From Caprimulgus europaeus (lineage: Eukaryota; Chordata; Aves; Caprimulgiformes; Caprimulgidae), in assembly GCA_907165065.1 (NCBI GenBank), contig OU015541.1, positions 13,011,001 through 13,075,000 on the forward strand: DNA of 64,000 nucleotides. The letters run 5' to 3'. A program made the position numbers and the translations under genes. Position 1 is the first letter of the stretch; every line of letters begins with the position of its first letter. Of this stretch, positions 32,455-45,841 are shown piece after piece. The notes beneath the pieces were generated by a model. The model worked only from the letters and a program-made list of their open reading frames with translations. It did not search any database and was not told the origin of the DNA.

Positions 32455-33223
32455 AGGGTAACTGTGGGGTGTTGCACCTGGGCAGGAACAACCCCAGGTT
32501 CCAGTATAAGTTGGGAGATGATCTACTAGAGAGCAGTTGTAGGGGAAAGAGATCTGGGAGTCCTGGTGGACAGCAGGATGACCATGAGCCACCACTGTGC
32601 CCTTGTGGCCAGGAAGGCCAATGGCATCCTGGGGTGCATTAGAAGGGCTGTGGTCAGTAGCTTGAGAGAGGTTCTTCTTCCCCTCTACTCTGCCCTGGTG
32701 AGGCCACATCTGGAATATTGTGTCCAGTTCTGGGCCCCACAGTTCAAGAAGGACAGGGAACTGCTTGAGAGAGTTCAGCACAGAAACACCAAGATGATGA
32801 AGGGAGTGGAGCATCTCCCTTATGAGGAAAGGCTGAGGGAGCTGGGGCTCTTTAGCTTGGAAAAGAGCAGACTGAGGGGTGACCTCATTAATGTTTATAA
32901 ATATGTTAAGGGTGAGTGTCAGGTGGATGGAGCCAGTATCTTCTCAGTGATGTCCAATGGTAGGACAGGGGGCAATGGGTGTGAGCTGGAACACAGGAGG
33001 TTCTGCTTAAACTTGAAAAGAAACTTCTTTCCTGTGAGGGTGCCAGAGCCCTGGGACAGGCTGCCCAGGGAGGTTGTGGAGTCTCCTTCTTTGGAGACAT
33101 TCAAGACCCACCTGGACACCTTCCTGTGTGATCTCATCTAGGTGTTCTTGCTCTGGCCGGGGGGTTGGACTAAATGATCTTTTGAGGTCCCTTCCAGTCC
33201 CTGACATTCTGTGATTCTGTGAT
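32455..33223 (+). mobile_element. CR1 LINE, 3' fragment with long open reverse transcriptase C-terminus
   Basis: This is the best-preserved CR1 in the window. A continuous plus-strand frame at 32566-33141 (191 codons to the natural stop) gives the C-terminal end of CR1 ORF2, including [55 protein letters not shown] and [17 protein letters not shown]. After the stop come the GGTTGGACTAAATGATCTTT block and two ATTCTGTG units at 33206-33221. The 5' end is truncated (around 32455), so it cannot move by itself. It is antisense to PTPRT. Confidence 0.93.
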
Positions 33224-36200
33224 GAGTCTTTTTTTCAAACTCTGCTTCTTTGGATTGAGTCACACAAACCCAACGTGACCAGGACATGGGGAAGAGCCAT
33301 GGGAAAGCACAGGACACCGCTGGTTGTGTAAGGCTTACAACTTAAGTTTTTACTTCTCGCAACATGAAGCTAAAATATCCATGAACAAGACAGGCCTACA
33401 TCCCTCCAGAAGTATTAGTTTACACAGATATTTCTCACAACTGCATCTACTTTCCCAGATGACGTCCACCTGCTATGTACATGCTATTTACTATCACTAG
33501 TAGATCCATAGAGAGCTACTATTCATAACTTGCATTCTGCAGGTCCAAATATTTCAGTGACTATTAGAATGAGAATGGTGAGCACGCGTAGGACAGCATT
33601 GTACAAGTCAAGATGCAACGTGAAAACATATCCATCATGGAAGCAGACTGACCTCAAAATGCCAACAATGTTAACAGAAGCAAGAAAAGCCAGAATTACT
33701 CTCTAGAAACTCTTGCAAAAAGTACCACTTTGCATTCATTCAGCATTTCATCATAACCTCAGGATACCTCCCAAAATAAGAAACAGTTCTCCTATAATCG
33801 AGATGCAACTAAGCATTTTCATTCCAGCTATGTTTATCAAATCAGAAGTATGGTACAATGAGTACTCGAAGTGGGAAGAGAAGTAATGTGAGTAGCAGAG
33901 CACAAGCTACACTCGGACACAGAGTCATTATATTATAGTCTCTGATGTCTGCATGACCTGCTGCTCACAAAACTCATCTGCAGAGAGAGCACTCCTTCCC
34001 CTCTTACAGCCATGAGGATCTGCTTAGCTTCAGATACTGGCAGGTACGTGGGCTTTGTGTTCACCCTTTTGTCACTCTCAAGCACAGTTGCTTTTATTGG
34101 TATTATCATATTGACAAAAATCAAAGAACTGAGAACACAACTGCTAGAAACACTTAGGTTAGAGGCACTTGGATAAAAGATGAGGTCCCCTGCTCAGACT
34201 CTCCCTTTGCAGCACCTGTTACACTCCAAAGAGGCTAAAGAAATGGTAACATTTCCACAGAGTGGTACTGGCCAGGGACCACGGCTTCAAACCAGGAAAC
34301 AATGGAAGAAAAAACAGCTTTGGTTAAGAGCCAAGCAAAATCGATGATCAAACTTCAAGTCCACTATTACTAGATAAGTCTATCATCATAATTATTTAGC
34401 ACTTGAATGCAGATGCACCCAAAAACTGAATAGCTCAGTATCTGTTCTGAATGAAGGTGGTGACTCCAGAAATCTCTTCACAAGTCAGATTTAGATATGT
34501 TTCCACAGTAACATCAGTGAAGGGATTTGGGTTCTTGAGCTACAGAACTGTACCTAGCCATCAACCAAGCTTCCAGATTTTTAAGAGAAGGCAGGAACTC
34601 ATCATCTCTTAGGTGGTCATGTCCCATCCTTTCCTTGAATCTGTGACATTGGCTCCTTAATGTAGCAGGTTCTTGGCAGTGATGTCAAGCTTCATTTAAT
34701 AGCAGAAGATTGCAATGATATCCAGCACCACTCCCATCCACCAAATCATATTTTTCTCTAGGGACTTAAGCATGAAAAGGAAAAGCTGTTAAATAGAAAG
34801 CAACATATCTTCCTCTATATTTAAATCCAGGGATATATCTGCTTGCAATGGCAAGAGGTAGAAAAAAATCAAGTGCCACCTCAGAGAAGAGCTCTGTCAC
34901 CTCAACTGTAACCTTCTTCAACAAAATAACGGCTCTCTGAGGGGCAGACGAGGCTGAATGGTCTGTACCAGATTGCAATGCATTTAGCTCCTGGTAATAT
35001 TTATAAACAGTAGAGTTTATATGCAGAAATGTTTATAAACAGTACATTTAGAGATTGCTAAAAGCTATACTAACCATGTCACAGAATGCACTGCCCAAAT
35101 CCTGTATCCCCTTAGGTGAGAAAAGAATGCAGATGAAAGTGTTCTTTCCATAAATTAATACTTGTCCTCCTTCAGTATGAAGTTCCCAGAAACATTATCA
35201 GCAAATTTTCTGATGGTAACTAAATGAAAAGTAAAATGTATCTCTATCTTCTGAAATTCCACCTTTCTCTTCTAACAGTTACAAGGGTGCATTAAAATTA
35301 ATTTAAAGCTGTTAATTGCTTTTGCAATAATTTTATTTCACTTTGCTTATTTGGGGAGAGAGGTGAGAGACAGACATTGAACGTGATACAAACACCTGAG
35401 AGCTCAGGGACAACACACCAGCATTCTGCTGTGAAGACACACAGCAAGCAGGGTCTGCTAATTGAGATCAATATAGTACAACAGTGACATTGTACTGGTT
35501 AGGAGTTTCTGCTGGTTTTCACAGCTACACTGACAGAGCAGGTAAGTTCAGAAAAGACCTGTAACAGACTTGTGAAAACCCTGAGAATCTCCTGAGCTGG
35601 TGATAATTCAGCCAATCTTTTCCAGGACTCAACCTGCAAAGAGCCCAGTAACATAGATCAGCAAACACAAACCACGTTCTCTTAACCACCTACACACAGA
35701 CCCACACACAGACTGCTTGGCAAGAGGGTAAAAACACTGTCCTGCTCTGTACCATAAATATTGCTATTGGTACAAGAAGTAGGCTTTATCCAAAAACCAG
35801 ATGCTGTCATTCTTAAAGGATGCACTGTGCACAGCAACAATTGGCAGAATATTTTATTTCTGTGCTTATCTAATTTGACAAAACACTGGAAATCCTGTGT
35901 GGAACCACAAACAAGCACAGACACACGTTCAGCTTCAGGATGTTTTGCATTGTCTATCAAAACAGAGGAACCTCTGTTGGGTTTATCTCATTCTTAATTG
36001 ATTAATCACAGGCAAGGCTTCCACAACAGTGTGTGCCCCCAGCACATCATTAAGGTTTATGTTCACAGATACTCTTGTTTAGACAGCACTGTGTTAAATC
36101 CCAGCAAATAATTTGGTCACTGAGATGTGCGTCAAGTCCTTTAGGAGCAAAGCTGCTAAAATAACTTTGTGATGACATGAAAAAGCGGTGGGTAAACTGC

Positions 36201-39200
36201 ACATCTTGATTTTTCCCAGCTAGAAAAGCTTCACTAGGGCTTCCTCTTTACTTCAGATTTGTTGGGGTGGGGGGGAGCCATTGCTACCATGCTTTCCCTA
36301 TTAGAAATGTCAAACACTTTGACATAATTTTTTTTCTCATGCTTCTGAGGAGCTCTGAGTAACCAAGGAAAACACAAAGATCTCCAAGAAGCAGACAGAA
36401 CTGCAGCTCATCGATACCAATTCCTCACATGACAACTATTAGCAAACCACTGTAGCTGCAGGGAATTTCTCATGGTCCAGAAAGGCCATTCCAAAGGTCC
36501 ACAAAGTCCATTGTCTTTATTTAAATCTGTCAGTAGAGCAGCTAGAAATAGATGTCCCTCTGCTGCTGCTGCTGAGATTACACAAGTTAAACTAGTAGCA
36601 GGTAACAAGGGACTTCCTCAAAACTCTTTCATAAGCAGCTTTCTTGGTACTTGATTACCATGACAGAGGGAACTGAGAGTCTAAGAAACTCAGCTGACAG
36701 CACAGCAGACCTTTGCCTCAGGCAAAGCAGAATGAATTCCCGTGGTTCCCAAGTCAATGTAATTTATAGCCCAGGGCTGTGTCTCATTACTCCTGCCCAA
36801 GCCAAGGTTGTTCCAACTTCAGCGTTAGTTGAGCAACAGATTCTTGCTGGCACTCCTCCGAAAGCAGGAGCAGTGGTTTTATTTAGCTGGAAATCTCGTT
36901 TACTGTATGGAGAGGTTTGGAAAGAAGACAGAATTTTTCTGAAAAGAGGAATATTAGAAGACAGGTTTTATAAAATATAATGAGAAACAAAGATTACAGT
37001 AGCCAGAAAAAGGACTGAGTTACATCTAATGTTTGCTCAGCAGCAGCATGGACGAGTTCACAAAGTTCATCCTTAATAAAGGTGATGGCTAGGTGAGGAT
37101 GTAACTTTCGTCTGGATAACCTGAATATTTTCTCATTTGTCTCTGTCCTAAACAAGAAAATGGCAAGTTAATAAGGCTGTACATGCATTAGTTTGTTTTC
37201 CTCAAAATTTAACACAAGTTTGACACTGTCACACAGTCAGAGAAAGCTAAACTGCTAAAAAAGAGCTTTTGTCTCAGTGGAAAAAGGAACCTTATCAAGC
37301 AGTAAAAGGAAAAACATCCTAGACAGTAATAGGGGGAGTTCTGTGTGCATGACTTATGTTTGTATTTCTCCAATAAACTAACAACCATTCTGCAGACACA
37401 AACCCCTCGTGGTCTGTGCAAAAGAGAACAAACCAAACCAACCCCACCCCACATGGCTCTGCTGCCAGTCTTCCAGCTACGGGAAGAGCTGAGGGTTGCA
37501 CACACATCGCCATGGGACTTCCAAAGTGATGGCCATCCCTGGGTGCTGCTCACATAGACCATCATTCACATGTGGGAGCAGTTCTGTGCAGGACCTCGTG
37601 GAGAAGAAAAGATCTGAATTGGCCCACCAGTTTGGGGGACCACATTGTTGACTCTCAAAAATTTGTCATAGTGGGCCTTAGAGAAAGATCATTCATTGTA
37701 AAAGACAACATAAGTCTGGATAGAAGCACCTTTTGCTGTTTCAGTGGTTGTTTGGTTTTTGTTTGGTTTGGTTTTTTGTTTGTTTTTAATTATATATTTT
37801 CCAGCTTGTGTCCTCCCTCGGGGTTTCCATACAAGATATGGACTTTGTAGCAGCATTTTAAGGATGACAGAAAAAGTCTTGCTTTTTTGGATTCCTTCTT
37901 GTGATCTTTAGACTTAGGTCACGAGAGACTAATGAACACGAAATATAAAAATGTTGGAGATGTTAAATCTTCCAGGGAGAAGACTCAGGTTAAGAAGGAG
38001 TTCTGAGAATTTTCACTGGTGGGTTGATTTTGGAGTTATTTTGGATGGAGTTTCACTTATATTGAAAGATCAAAATATTCCTGAAATGAGAGAGTTTAAA
38101 ACAGGAATTAAATTGTATGAAGACAAGGCCAGACCTTCTACACAGGTATCTGAAGAGAAATATTCTTTATTGCCTCAAGACTATATCTTCACAGCATCCC
38201 CTTTGTTTCGGCTACCGAAGAAGAGAGAAGTCGACTCCAATATCAAAGAGGACACCCACAATAATGAAACACTTGCTCAATTTTCCTTTCTGTCATACTT
38301 TTATGATTCCTATAGCTTTTGATTACCTGGTCATCACCACCCCTGGTTTTGTCATTCACCCCAGCTCCCTTGTGTGCAGACAACAGCCTGAGCATCTTTC
38401 TCCTAAATCACCATGCCTTCACTGGATGATTAGGAAAACAAAACAGGGCTGGCTGATGCTGCTATGCTCTCAAATTCTGATTTCAAGGTGATTTGTGCTC
38501 CCTTCCTCCTTGGTTTGTGAGAATCAGAGGGGAAGCAAAAAGCTCTCTTCTTTTGTGAGCTTGGAGCCAAATAAGGAATTAACTTGCCTAGCACAGGATC
38601 TGCTCCGAAGTGTATGGTACGTCAGGGGGACAAGCAATTTCATGGTTCTATAAAGCTGATTGAAACACGATTACACAGCAAGCCATGGGCTCTTTTTTCT
38701 AAGACTCTCCAACTGCCTGTGCTTCTCAGGAACAATTACTACTGCAGGTGACCCCGGATTGCAGCTGGGATGGACATTAGTTTCAATCTTATCAGGAAGT
38801 TTCAGACATTTGGGGTACAAGACTAAAGTTAATTGCACCAAGTGTTACACAAAAGGAATAATTTGAAGGAAGTTATCTTCTAATGAACAGGAAAAAGTTA
38901 GTGAACAGGTTAGTGAACAATCCTTCTCCAGTGTTGGACTTCAGAACTAAAGGATATATTTTATGACCAGATGATTGGGCACATTTTCCATCTTAAAACT
39001 CAGTTTAAGCTGAGCAATTATTGCTACTTACATCACTCCACAGTCCACTGAATTTCATCTACGAAATGGGAGGAAGCAAAAGTCTTTCATTTTCCCATTC
39101 CTGTACTACTACTTTTGAGAGAAGGTTAAGGGAGAGTTAAACAGCATTTTTGCAACTTATACTTAAAGCTGGCAACATGTGAAAGGCTAAAAGCCCTGAA

Positions 39201-39966
39201 GAACAAAGTCCTTTAATTTATTCACAGCAGAAGCACAGCAAGGTTGGTAACAGTATAAAAAGCCACAGCACAGGCTCTAGGAATGAATGTGGAAGTTAAC
39301 ATAGAGAAACCCTGTGAATAAAGAGGCTCATTTGCTCCCTAGCCTATTTACTGCGAGTCTCACAAACACAGAGTCAATTAAACTTGAATACAAACACAGA
39401 CAACACAGATACAAGACAGTATGATAGAACATGGTCCTACACCCAGCCTTTCTCTTGACCAGGAACAGGGATAGTAGGGCTGAGAAGTCTCATCTTGCTC
39501 AGACCCCCTCCTTCCTATTCATATTTCCTTGGGACTTTATTGCTTTTTGTTTTCTATAAATAAAACCAAGTTTAATGTCTATGAGAAAGGGAGGAAGAAC
39601 AGAGTAGGCAACAAAGCAATTGGGAGTGCCTCAGTAATGTATTCAGGCCATTAAGGATTTCATTAGGTTTACTAAAAGGTCATTAATGATAAAATATCTT
39701 CTCCTATTTTACCTACTTTCTAAACGTTACAGTCTATTCTGCCATTCAAGCTTGCACCCCACTGACATTAATTAGCATGCTATATATTAAGAAGAGTTTT
39801 TAATGAGCTGTTATTTCATATGATTTTATTGGAGAGCCTCATTGTTCAGTTTAATAGCAGAAAATGACAACTATAGAAATTGCTTTGATAGGATTGCAGC
39901 ATTGAGGTGGTTATTCAATCTCCATACTCGTTCCTCAGTTAGTTCTTGATGCTGAAAGCACTGCTT

Positions 39967-40033
39967 AATATATATATATAGAGAGATAGATATATATATA
40001 TATATATAAATATATATATATATACACACACAT
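39967..40033. repeat. TA/GATA-type microsatellite
   Basis: TA runs are interrupted by GAGAGATAGA and end in CACACACA. This is a compound repeat and is likely polymorphic. The YIYIYI-type peptide on the minus strand here is an artefact of the repeat. Confidence 0.95.
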
Positions 40034-41392
40034 CCCTCTTCACTGGTTTCCCATGCCACACTGGGGGTAGCAAAAGCTGCAGGCAACGAACAAAAACCCA
40101 AACCAAGACAATGGAGTCCTAACAACATCACATGCAGCTGTGCTGTTTGCTACACACCATAAAGTGACAGAAGCAAGACCTGTTAAATATATGTATGAAT
40201 ACATATGTATTTTATATGTACCTGTACATATGTTTTTGCCACATTTATATCTAAAATATCAGTCCTAGCTATTATTGCAACTGATAATTTTAAGACTGCA
40301 TATTGTTAGTCACTTAAAGCTTAAACTATCCATTAGTGCTTATTTTCCAAGTCAAGTGCCTGCCTCACGCTAAGTCACTTTTCACAATTACAGACAAAAG
40401 CAGTTGAATCAGAAACAAAGGGAAGAGAAAGTCATTCTCTCTGTGCTAAAACCTAGCAGCTGCCAGCACCCTTCTGAATGCTGTCTCACCCTTACTGCCA
40501 GCGATACCACCTGGGCAGCAGGGAGAAATCAGGAAAAAACCCTAAAAACAGGGATAGCAAAAAGAAAAGGCAAAAAGGGAGGCAAGGGACTCAAAGTGAC
40601 AGAGATCGGTCACAAGAGCAGGGCACAGGAAACCAAACTGAAACCCAAACTCATCCTGACCACTGGACAGCAGTTAAAGTCTGGGTCTAACACTCACTCA
40701 CAAAGGACAGCAATAAGATTAATTTCCCGAAAGAAACCGTAATACTGGCATCTCCTCTTTTTGAAGGTGATGAGAAGATTACCTTGGCTGGCTTTTCCTC
40801 TTTCAAACAGTTCCTCAGCTGCACCAATTAACAGGATAAATTCAATTTTTGAATCCTATTTATTTGCTAGATTAAGCAATGCTTAAGATGCAACAGGAGC
40901 AAACACGTAGAAAAGAAGCACAAATGTGTATCTGCTAGTTTGCTTTCAACTTACTCAACTACTACGTTTTGGTAAGCAAGATATTGAGGGATCTGAATAT
41001 GGAATTTTTAAAGAGCTTTATCTATATTAACATAACTGCACAGGCACACTGGCACTTGAAAAGATTATGTGGAAGAAATGGGATTAAGAATCAACTGTTT
41101 TCCTGAACAAGTAATACAGTGGAAGTGCAATACACTGGCTTCCACAAGCATGTGTGGAAGAAGAAAGAAGAATAGACCACAACTGTATTTTTCTAGAAAA
41201 GAAAATAAAGCATTGAAGGGCAGAAAGTCAAGATGTTCACGTATCTGCAAAAGGATTTTTTAAAATTTTAACTTCATTTTAAGAAATATTAAGTTGGTTT
41301 TTTTTTTTGTTTTGTTTTGTTTTTCAATTCTTATCACTCAGTTTGGCTTAGAAAGATCTCAACATGCACAGTATAATAAATCAGTTTCTTCC

Positions 41393-41420
41393 TTTTTTTT
41401 AAAAAAAAAAAAGTTTTTTT
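41393..41420. repeat. T8-A12-G-T7 homopolymer switch
   Basis: Eight T, twelve A, one G and seven T follow one another directly, so the A run can pair with the T run on either side. A T-rich tract with TTTTG units lies just upstream at about 41295-41324. Confidence 0.9.
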
Positions 41421-41794
41421 GTAGCTAATTCTCTTCTCATTTGCATGGGATTTATATTGCTGCAAGTCTATTGGCTTCAAAAGAACAATAAAAAGGTAAT
41501 CAAAAAAATTGTTGTGCTCAGGGGACAGTATTATGCTTTTATTTCTGGAAAGCTTGATCAAGCAATTTTTTTTAAACAGTTGATTCATACTATATATAAC
41601 ACAAGTATGCTATTTACCTGGAGGTTGTCATACATTTTAAAAAACCCTGACATCCGAGTTTCTCAACAAACCCTCTCATTTTCTCATCAAGATGTTGCTG
41701 GAAACCATTTAAAAGAGTGTCATTAACAAATGCTTCCAAGTTAAGTATATCTTGCAAGTCAGTGAGTAAGTAGTGCACAATTAAGAATCCTGTA

Positions 41795-42036
41795 TCATAG
41801 AATCATTAAATTTGGAAAAGACCTCTAAGATCATCAAGTCCAACTGCCAACCCAACACCACCATGCCCACTAAACCACGTCCCTAAGTGTCACATCTACT
41901 CGTCTTTAAAATACCTCCAGGGACAGGAACTCCACCACTGCCCTGGGCAGCCTGTGCCAATGCTTGGGAACCCTTTCAGGAAAGAAATTTTTCCTGATAT
42001 CCAATTTAAAATATAATTTGAAGTCATTGGTTCAAA
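41795..42036 (-). mobile_element. CR1 LINE, short 3' fragment, minus strand
   Basis: The reversed CR1 tail is visible as ATCATAGAATCATTAAATTT, followed by GGAAAAGACCTCTAAGATCA, TCAAGTCCAACTGCC and CACTGCCCTGGGCAGCCTGT. The element then reaches TTTTTCCTGATATCCAATTT. Similarity is lost by about 42036, so only the last 240 bases of the element are present. Confidence 0.87.
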
Positions 42037-45000
42037 AGCTCTTAAGGGCCTTTATTCAGAAGGATATCCCTAATTAGGAAACAATTTAAATATTTCCTAA
42101 GTTTAAGGCTGTATTAAACTAACAAGGACAGGACAGAGAGAAACAACAGCAACAAAAGATATAGGAGGCTCTTTTCAACAGGGTTTAGCACCTCCAACCA
42201 GCCAGCAGTCACTGCCCTGGGATGTACCAGACAGACAAAGCACCTGGCAGATAATTCCTATTATCCCCTACAGCAACTTTCAATCAACAGGGCTCCAACT
42301 GACTTCAGTCCTGCCACGACATTTTATGTTTCCCAGTGTGATAGGGGAAGGAAAGCCATCCTGTTGCACCAGAACAGCAGCTGCACATGTTGGCTTCTCT
42401 ATTATTGTGCACAGGTAAATTAGATTTTCCTTGCAGCATCAGAGAAGCCACCTTAAATGCCCCGTGTATGGCAGAGAGGTCACTCCAGCACATACTAGAA
42501 TTCTAGGGCTGACAAGGAGCTTAAGCACCATATTACTTTATTAAACAGCACAGAAGGGGAAAAAGGGCTCTCTGTGGGATTCTGCTGGCTGAAAGAAAAG
42601 ATATTTCTTGTGACCTTGTGCTCCTCAAATTTCACTGAAAAGCTGTCTCACTAAGCCCTACCTTGTCCCAGGAACAGAACATCAGGGTCTGTGGCTGACA
42701 CAGCATCCCAACCTGCTAAGAAAGCAAGCAATGCTCAGATTTATAGCCCTTCTCAATTGCCAAGAAAAGATAATAAATCAGTGCTATCAGCACCATTCAT
42801 TTTCCAAATTCTGGCCTCAATCCTGACTGAGGGGTCCAGAACATTGGCAGAGTCTAAACAACCTGTCCACCGAGTGTTCATTAAACACTACAGTCAGCAG
42901 CCATCTAATAAACAATTTCTCTTCGGCCAGCCCAGCCCTCTTCCAGCTAATTCTGTGCAAAAAGCTGCTAACTACAGAACTAATTTAGCTGGGTACCTAT
43001 GCACAGCTTTCCTTTCACGTAACTGAGAGGATGAAGCAGCCTACTACAGAGCTGAGTTTCAAACTTAAACAGATTATACATGGCCACAGAGTTCCGTTGC
43101 TAGTTTTGGTTATTAAAGAAATCTAATTCAACATAGTACAGATGCAGTTAAACACTTATTTTTTGTGTAATTGACTTTCATGGTCTCTGGATAAACAATA
43201 TACTGCAGTCCAAGACAGTGCATAAATCCAGTGTCAAAGGAAAACAGCATTTGTGCTGTAGATGAACAGAAAGTAATACCCAACTGTGTGAAGATTGCTT
43301 TGTTAAATGCCCATGCAGAAGAGTGATAAAGCTACGACCAAATATACAACCCTTAATTGATCGTTTCCTGGGTTTTGAGCACTTATCTCCTTAATGTTCA
43401 GCTAAATGCAGCAGCCAGCTGGGCGTAGCACAGGCTTCTTTCGGTGCACACTTAGTGAGCTGAAGTGAGAAAGCCTCGTCCCAGGAGTATCGCGCATCCA
43501 CAGAATGCAATTGAGAAGCTGTAACATGATTGATTTTCATGGGAACATTCAAAGCCACTTCTCACTGAAGGCAATTTCCGAGAATTGTCATCTTTCTACT
43601 ATTTCGACTGTAGAGCTTTATAAAAATTGGCTGCAAGATTTTGTGGTTGTTGCTTTCTTTCTTGTGGGAGCCATTTTTCACTCTTAACCAAAAAAAAAAC
43701 CTTTAAATAAACAAACAAATGACTAAGCCAAGTTGAGCTTCCAACCCTTTCAGCTTTTCCAGGAAAGCAGTTTGCTACACCTTTTAGCAGGGAAGATTTT
43801 ATCCTGAAGTTGCCAGGTTTCATGAACAGCTTAAAAAAGTGCTATGCATAGAAATGCATGCATATCCACACAGGGGATAACTATCACACCAGATAATCGT
43901 GCTTTGTGTTATAATAAGTATGCACTTTCAGGGGTTAAAGGTGGAAGAAATTTGTTTCCAGCCCATTGTAAATGCAGTCGGTGCATCCCACAAATATTGA
44001 CTCTTATGCACGACCCTCTAAGAGGCAGTTTCCACGTAACAACCTCTCCTGTAAAGAAAAAGTGAGTTAAGCAATTGAGAAGGAATGGCATATTGGCAAC
44101 TGGAGAGATGATAAAGGGCAGATTGCAATTTTACATGACAACTAAGAAGATCTGTAACCTCTGAAGTGCAATTTAAACTCAAATCCACTGGGATTAGAGG
44201 AACTAGGCTCCAAGCATCCCATTAAAGAGCTGAAATGGTGTATGAAAGTCCCCTCTATCATTATTCCTAGCATCTAAAAAGAGATTTACAGCATTTCAGA
44301 AACAGTGACTGAAAAAAACTAGCTAGCTAGAAGCTGCAAATGCATCCTTATTTTTCCCAAGACCCATGTGCAACTCACATGGGACTTAATAATCATAAAG
44401 ATGAGACTGTAACTGATTACAAGACTACACCTTACAATGTTTAAAAAGACAGCTTGCTGTTTAAACATTGCCTTAGGCATGGCTCGTTGAAAGGACTTCA
44501 ACAGCCTGAGAGTCATTTTTCCAACCAAGAAGCTGGAAATACTGTAACCACCCTTTAAATGCTCCTGGGATTGTATTACCTTATAACAATGTTTTCACCC
44601 AAGTAATGCAACAAATATTTTAGACAGGAATGGTAGGTGTTTGGGTTTTTTTTCCCCTTCTTCCCCCTTATGGGCAAAATATTCTGAAACCTGACAATTC
44701 TGAGAAATAGATTACACACAAAAAACATATTTACAAAGGTGAAAGCCAACATCACTTACTGAGTGCACTCGTAAGCTTCCAGCTGCCCAAACAGTGAAGA
44801 TATAAGTAAGTTTTATTTACATTTTCAAGATGTAAGTTTGCACAAAATATCTGTGTCCACATGTGCATCTATAACACTTCAATTTGGATTATAGAACAAT
44901 TGCTTTGGACAACCTCATGTCATCTAAAAGGAGGAGAATTTAAGTGTCAAAGCTGGTCCATGACCTTAAATTAGATTGCTCGCTCCTGCAGTCAATGACA

Positions 45001-45841
45001 GCATAAGGCTTTCTGCTGTTCAGTGCTGGCTTGACTTTACACACACTTAGGATAAGACCAAAAAAATAAAAAATAAAAATTGTTGCATGTCTTTGTACAC
45101 AAAGGCTTTGAAGCTGAACTCCCACTCAGTGTAAGCACAACAAGCAGCATTTTGTTACAAGGGATTTTAAAGTATAACAGCTTTTTAGGATTGGTAAAAT
45201 AAAAAAAAAATAAAAAAAAGAATTTCAGCAAGTTGTGATGCTTTCAGGCTGCCAGGAGACTGAAGGGGGGACAAGACTTATTACAATATTATTAGATTCT
45301 GCCACTCACCAGCTTGCTAAGAGAGACAGCTGTAATAATGCCTTTCATGAGTGTCACATGCAAAAACATCTCTGTAGAGCATTCTACCCAAACCAGTGTA
45401 CCAGCAAAATCCATTCTCGCTCTTTAGCTGTGATTCTGAACACAGATTGATCTACTTGTCTCATCTAAGTACCTGCACACCTTGAAGCTACCTGGGGACT
45501 TGACTATAGCTAGAGCTCTTCAGCTTTCTCTCTGTCACAGGGCTTACTGGCAGCAGTGGACAGATCAACGGACACCTACTAACTCGTCATGCACTCACGT
45601 AATTAACTGCTTTGCTGTGCTCCCCTCACCTCCCAGAAAGAACTGTACCATCACTTGCTTTCTACACAGCTCACATCCTAATCTTTTCAGCGTACTGATT
45701 AACTGACTTGCAATTCCTGGAGCGTTCCTACTTCCCTTGAACAAGAGGTTTCTGCTCCCTAGTAACAGCCTGCAATTACACACTGATGTGGTGATCTAGA
45801 AGGTTCCTTTGTTTAAAAATCCAGTTGTGGTTGTACCCAGT

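Noticed and set aside
40404-40742. Lysine-rich 112-aa plus-strand open frame
   Set aside because: Its composition follows from A-rich sequence, it overlaps another frame, and it shows no family signature.
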